From RYN-433 sp036558265 (GTDB taxonomy: Bacteria; Planctomycetota; Phycisphaerae; Tepidisphaerales; Tepidisphaeraceae), in assembly GCA_036558265.1 (NCBI GenBank), contig DATBFY010000202.1, forward strand, positions 1 to 14,645: a stretch of 14,645 nt of DNA, written 5' to 3'. This document shows, piece after piece, positions 13,792-14,645 of this stretch. The notes beneath the pieces were generated by a model, which was given only the letters and a program-made list of their open reading frames with translations, was not told where the DNA came from and searched no databases. Made by a program: the position numbers and the translations under genes. Each line of letters opens with the position of its first letter. The stretch's first letter is position 1.

Positions 13792-14645
13792 ATGGCCAGT
13801 CGCAATCGGGCAAAGGCCCACCACGACGGGAAGCGTCTCACGGGTTCCACGGCCACACAAGCCGCCCTTCCGGTCCTCAAGAGCGCCGGCGGGGACCATC
13901 GCACCCTCGACGCGCGCCCGGACACGCCGGATTTCCGGGACAAGCTTTACGAGGCGACGCTCGTCGAGGTGCCGCCCCTCTGGCCCCTTCAGGACTACCT
14001 CAAGCTCCGCGTACCGATCCTCAACCAGGGGCAGGAGGGGGCGTGCACGGGGTTCGGGCTGGCGACCGTCGCCAACTACCTGCTGCGCAAGCGCCGGGTG
14101 AAGCCCGACAAAACGTCGGTGAGCCCGCGGATGATCTACGAGATGGCGCGGCGCTACGACGAGTGGCCGGGCGAGGATTACTCGGGCTCCAGCGCCCGCG
14201 GCGCGATGAAGGGATGGCACAAGCACGGAATCTGCGCCGAGTCGAAATGGCAGTACGACGCGAACAACCCACAGGGCACGCTCGACCACGGCCGCGCCGC
14301 CGACGCCACGAAGCGACCGCTGGGCGCCTACTACCGCGTAAACCACCAGGACCTGGTCTGCATGCACAGCGCCCTGACCGAGGTCGGGATTCTCTACGCC
14401 ACGTCGAAGGTCCACGACGGCTGGCGCAAGCCCAAATCCGACGGCACGATCGTCCGGACGGAAAACCTGATCGGCGGTCACGCGTTCGCAATCGTCGCCT
14501 ACGACCACGAGGGGTTCTGGATCCAGAACTCCTGGGGCAAGACCTGGGGAAAGCAGGGCTTCGGGCACGTCTCCTACGACGACTGGCTCGCCAACGGCAC
14601 CGACGTGTGGGTCGCGCGCCTGGGGGCGCCGGTCGCGCTGGCGAC
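13792..14645 (+). CDS. Papain-like C1 family cysteine peptidase (3' end beyond window)
   Basis: The frame is open from ATG 13792 to the window edge (284 codons seen) without a stop. The papain (peptidase C1A) catalytic residues are all visible: oxyanion Q79 and nucleophile C85 in NQGQEGACTGFG, H230 in GGHAFAIVAYD, and N246 in IQNSWGKTWGKQGFG, which also carries the conserved NSWG box. The spacing fits a complete catalytic domain of about 220 residues (roughly 60-280). The first 50 residues are basic and polar (MASRNRAKAHHDGKR) with no signal peptide and no clear inhibitory propeptide, so it may act in the cytoplasm or leave by a non-Sec route. Bacterial C1 proteins are often joined to further domains, so the missing C-terminus matters. 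Large overlapping frames on both strands of this stretch are shadows. The family call is firm; the role is unknown. Confidence 0.92.
   Translation, partial: MASRNRAKAHHDGKRLTGSTATQAALPVLKSAGGDHRTLDARPDTPDFRDKLYEATLVEVPPLWPLQDYLKLRVPILNQGQEGACTGFGLATVANYLLRKRRVKPDKTSVSPRMIYEMARRYDEWPGEDYSGSSARGAMKGWHKHGICAESKWQYDANNPQGTLDHGRAADATKRPLGAYYRVNHQDLVCMHSALTEVGILYATSKVHDGWRKPKSDGTIVRTENLIGGHAFAIVAYDHEGFWIQNSWGKTWGKQGFGHVSYDDWLANGTDVWVARLGAPVALA

Noticed and set aside
13508..14101. 197-aa plus-strand frame upstream of and overlapping the peptidase
   Set aside because: It is in another frame from the peptidase, Arg/Ser/Pro-rich and motif-free, and runs through the region encoding the papain active site.
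13525..14568. 347-aa minus-strand frame opposite the peptidase
   Set aside because: It is antisense to the catalytic Cys, His and Asn codons of the C1 peptidase and has no recognisable domain.

Overview
The window looks like chromosomal DNA from a high-GC bacterium, most likely a planctomycete of the class Phycisphaerae. The evidence is inference: GC-rich third codon positions, many TPR and HEAT-like exported proteins, a bacterial HGSNAT-type (DUF5009/COG4299) acyltransferase, a PDZ protein with a planctomycete-style HEAT-like motif, Thr-Thr-Arg-Pro linkers in exported proteins, and weak or absent Shine-Dalgarno sites at several genes. I see no transposase, integrase, phage gene or CRISPR array.

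Left part, minus strand, read right to left (5890 to 211): a calcineurin-like metallophosphoesterase; a 294-aa protein with two membrane segments and TPR-like helices; a 267-aa protein of the same layout that overlaps it by four bases (GTGA) and has its own strong ribosome binding site; a 103-aa protein with three membrane segments; and an 871-aa exported TPR-like protein with a poly-Gln tract. The last four are closely spaced, probably form one operon, and may build an envelope assembly whose function I cannot name. Heptamer tandem repeats flank the group (181-208 and 4983-5010).

Middle, plus strand (6043 to 11773): a promoter-like site, then a MacB/YbbA-type ABC ATPase and an 870-aa double-FtsX permease (YbbP-like), probably a lipid or lipoprotein exporter or an envelope-remodelling pump. 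Between the two lies a 60-bp nested palindrome ending 7 nt before the permease start. Next come an APH/CotS-type kinase and an exported HEAT-like/PDZ protein.

Right part: the minus-strand HGSNAT-like membrane acyltransferase converges on the PDZ gene with a 3-nt gap and begins with an (AGC)8 serine tract. Divergent from it is a complete tRNA-Gly(CCC) with its own promoter and intrinsic terminator. About 500 nt without a convincing gene, but with several hairpins, follows. The window ends inside a papain-like (C1) cysteine peptidase with all of its catalytic residues, open at the right edge.

The common theme is cell-envelope function. No known defence or secondary-metabolism system is evident. 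The least explained parts are the two-TM/TPR operon and the nested palindrome.
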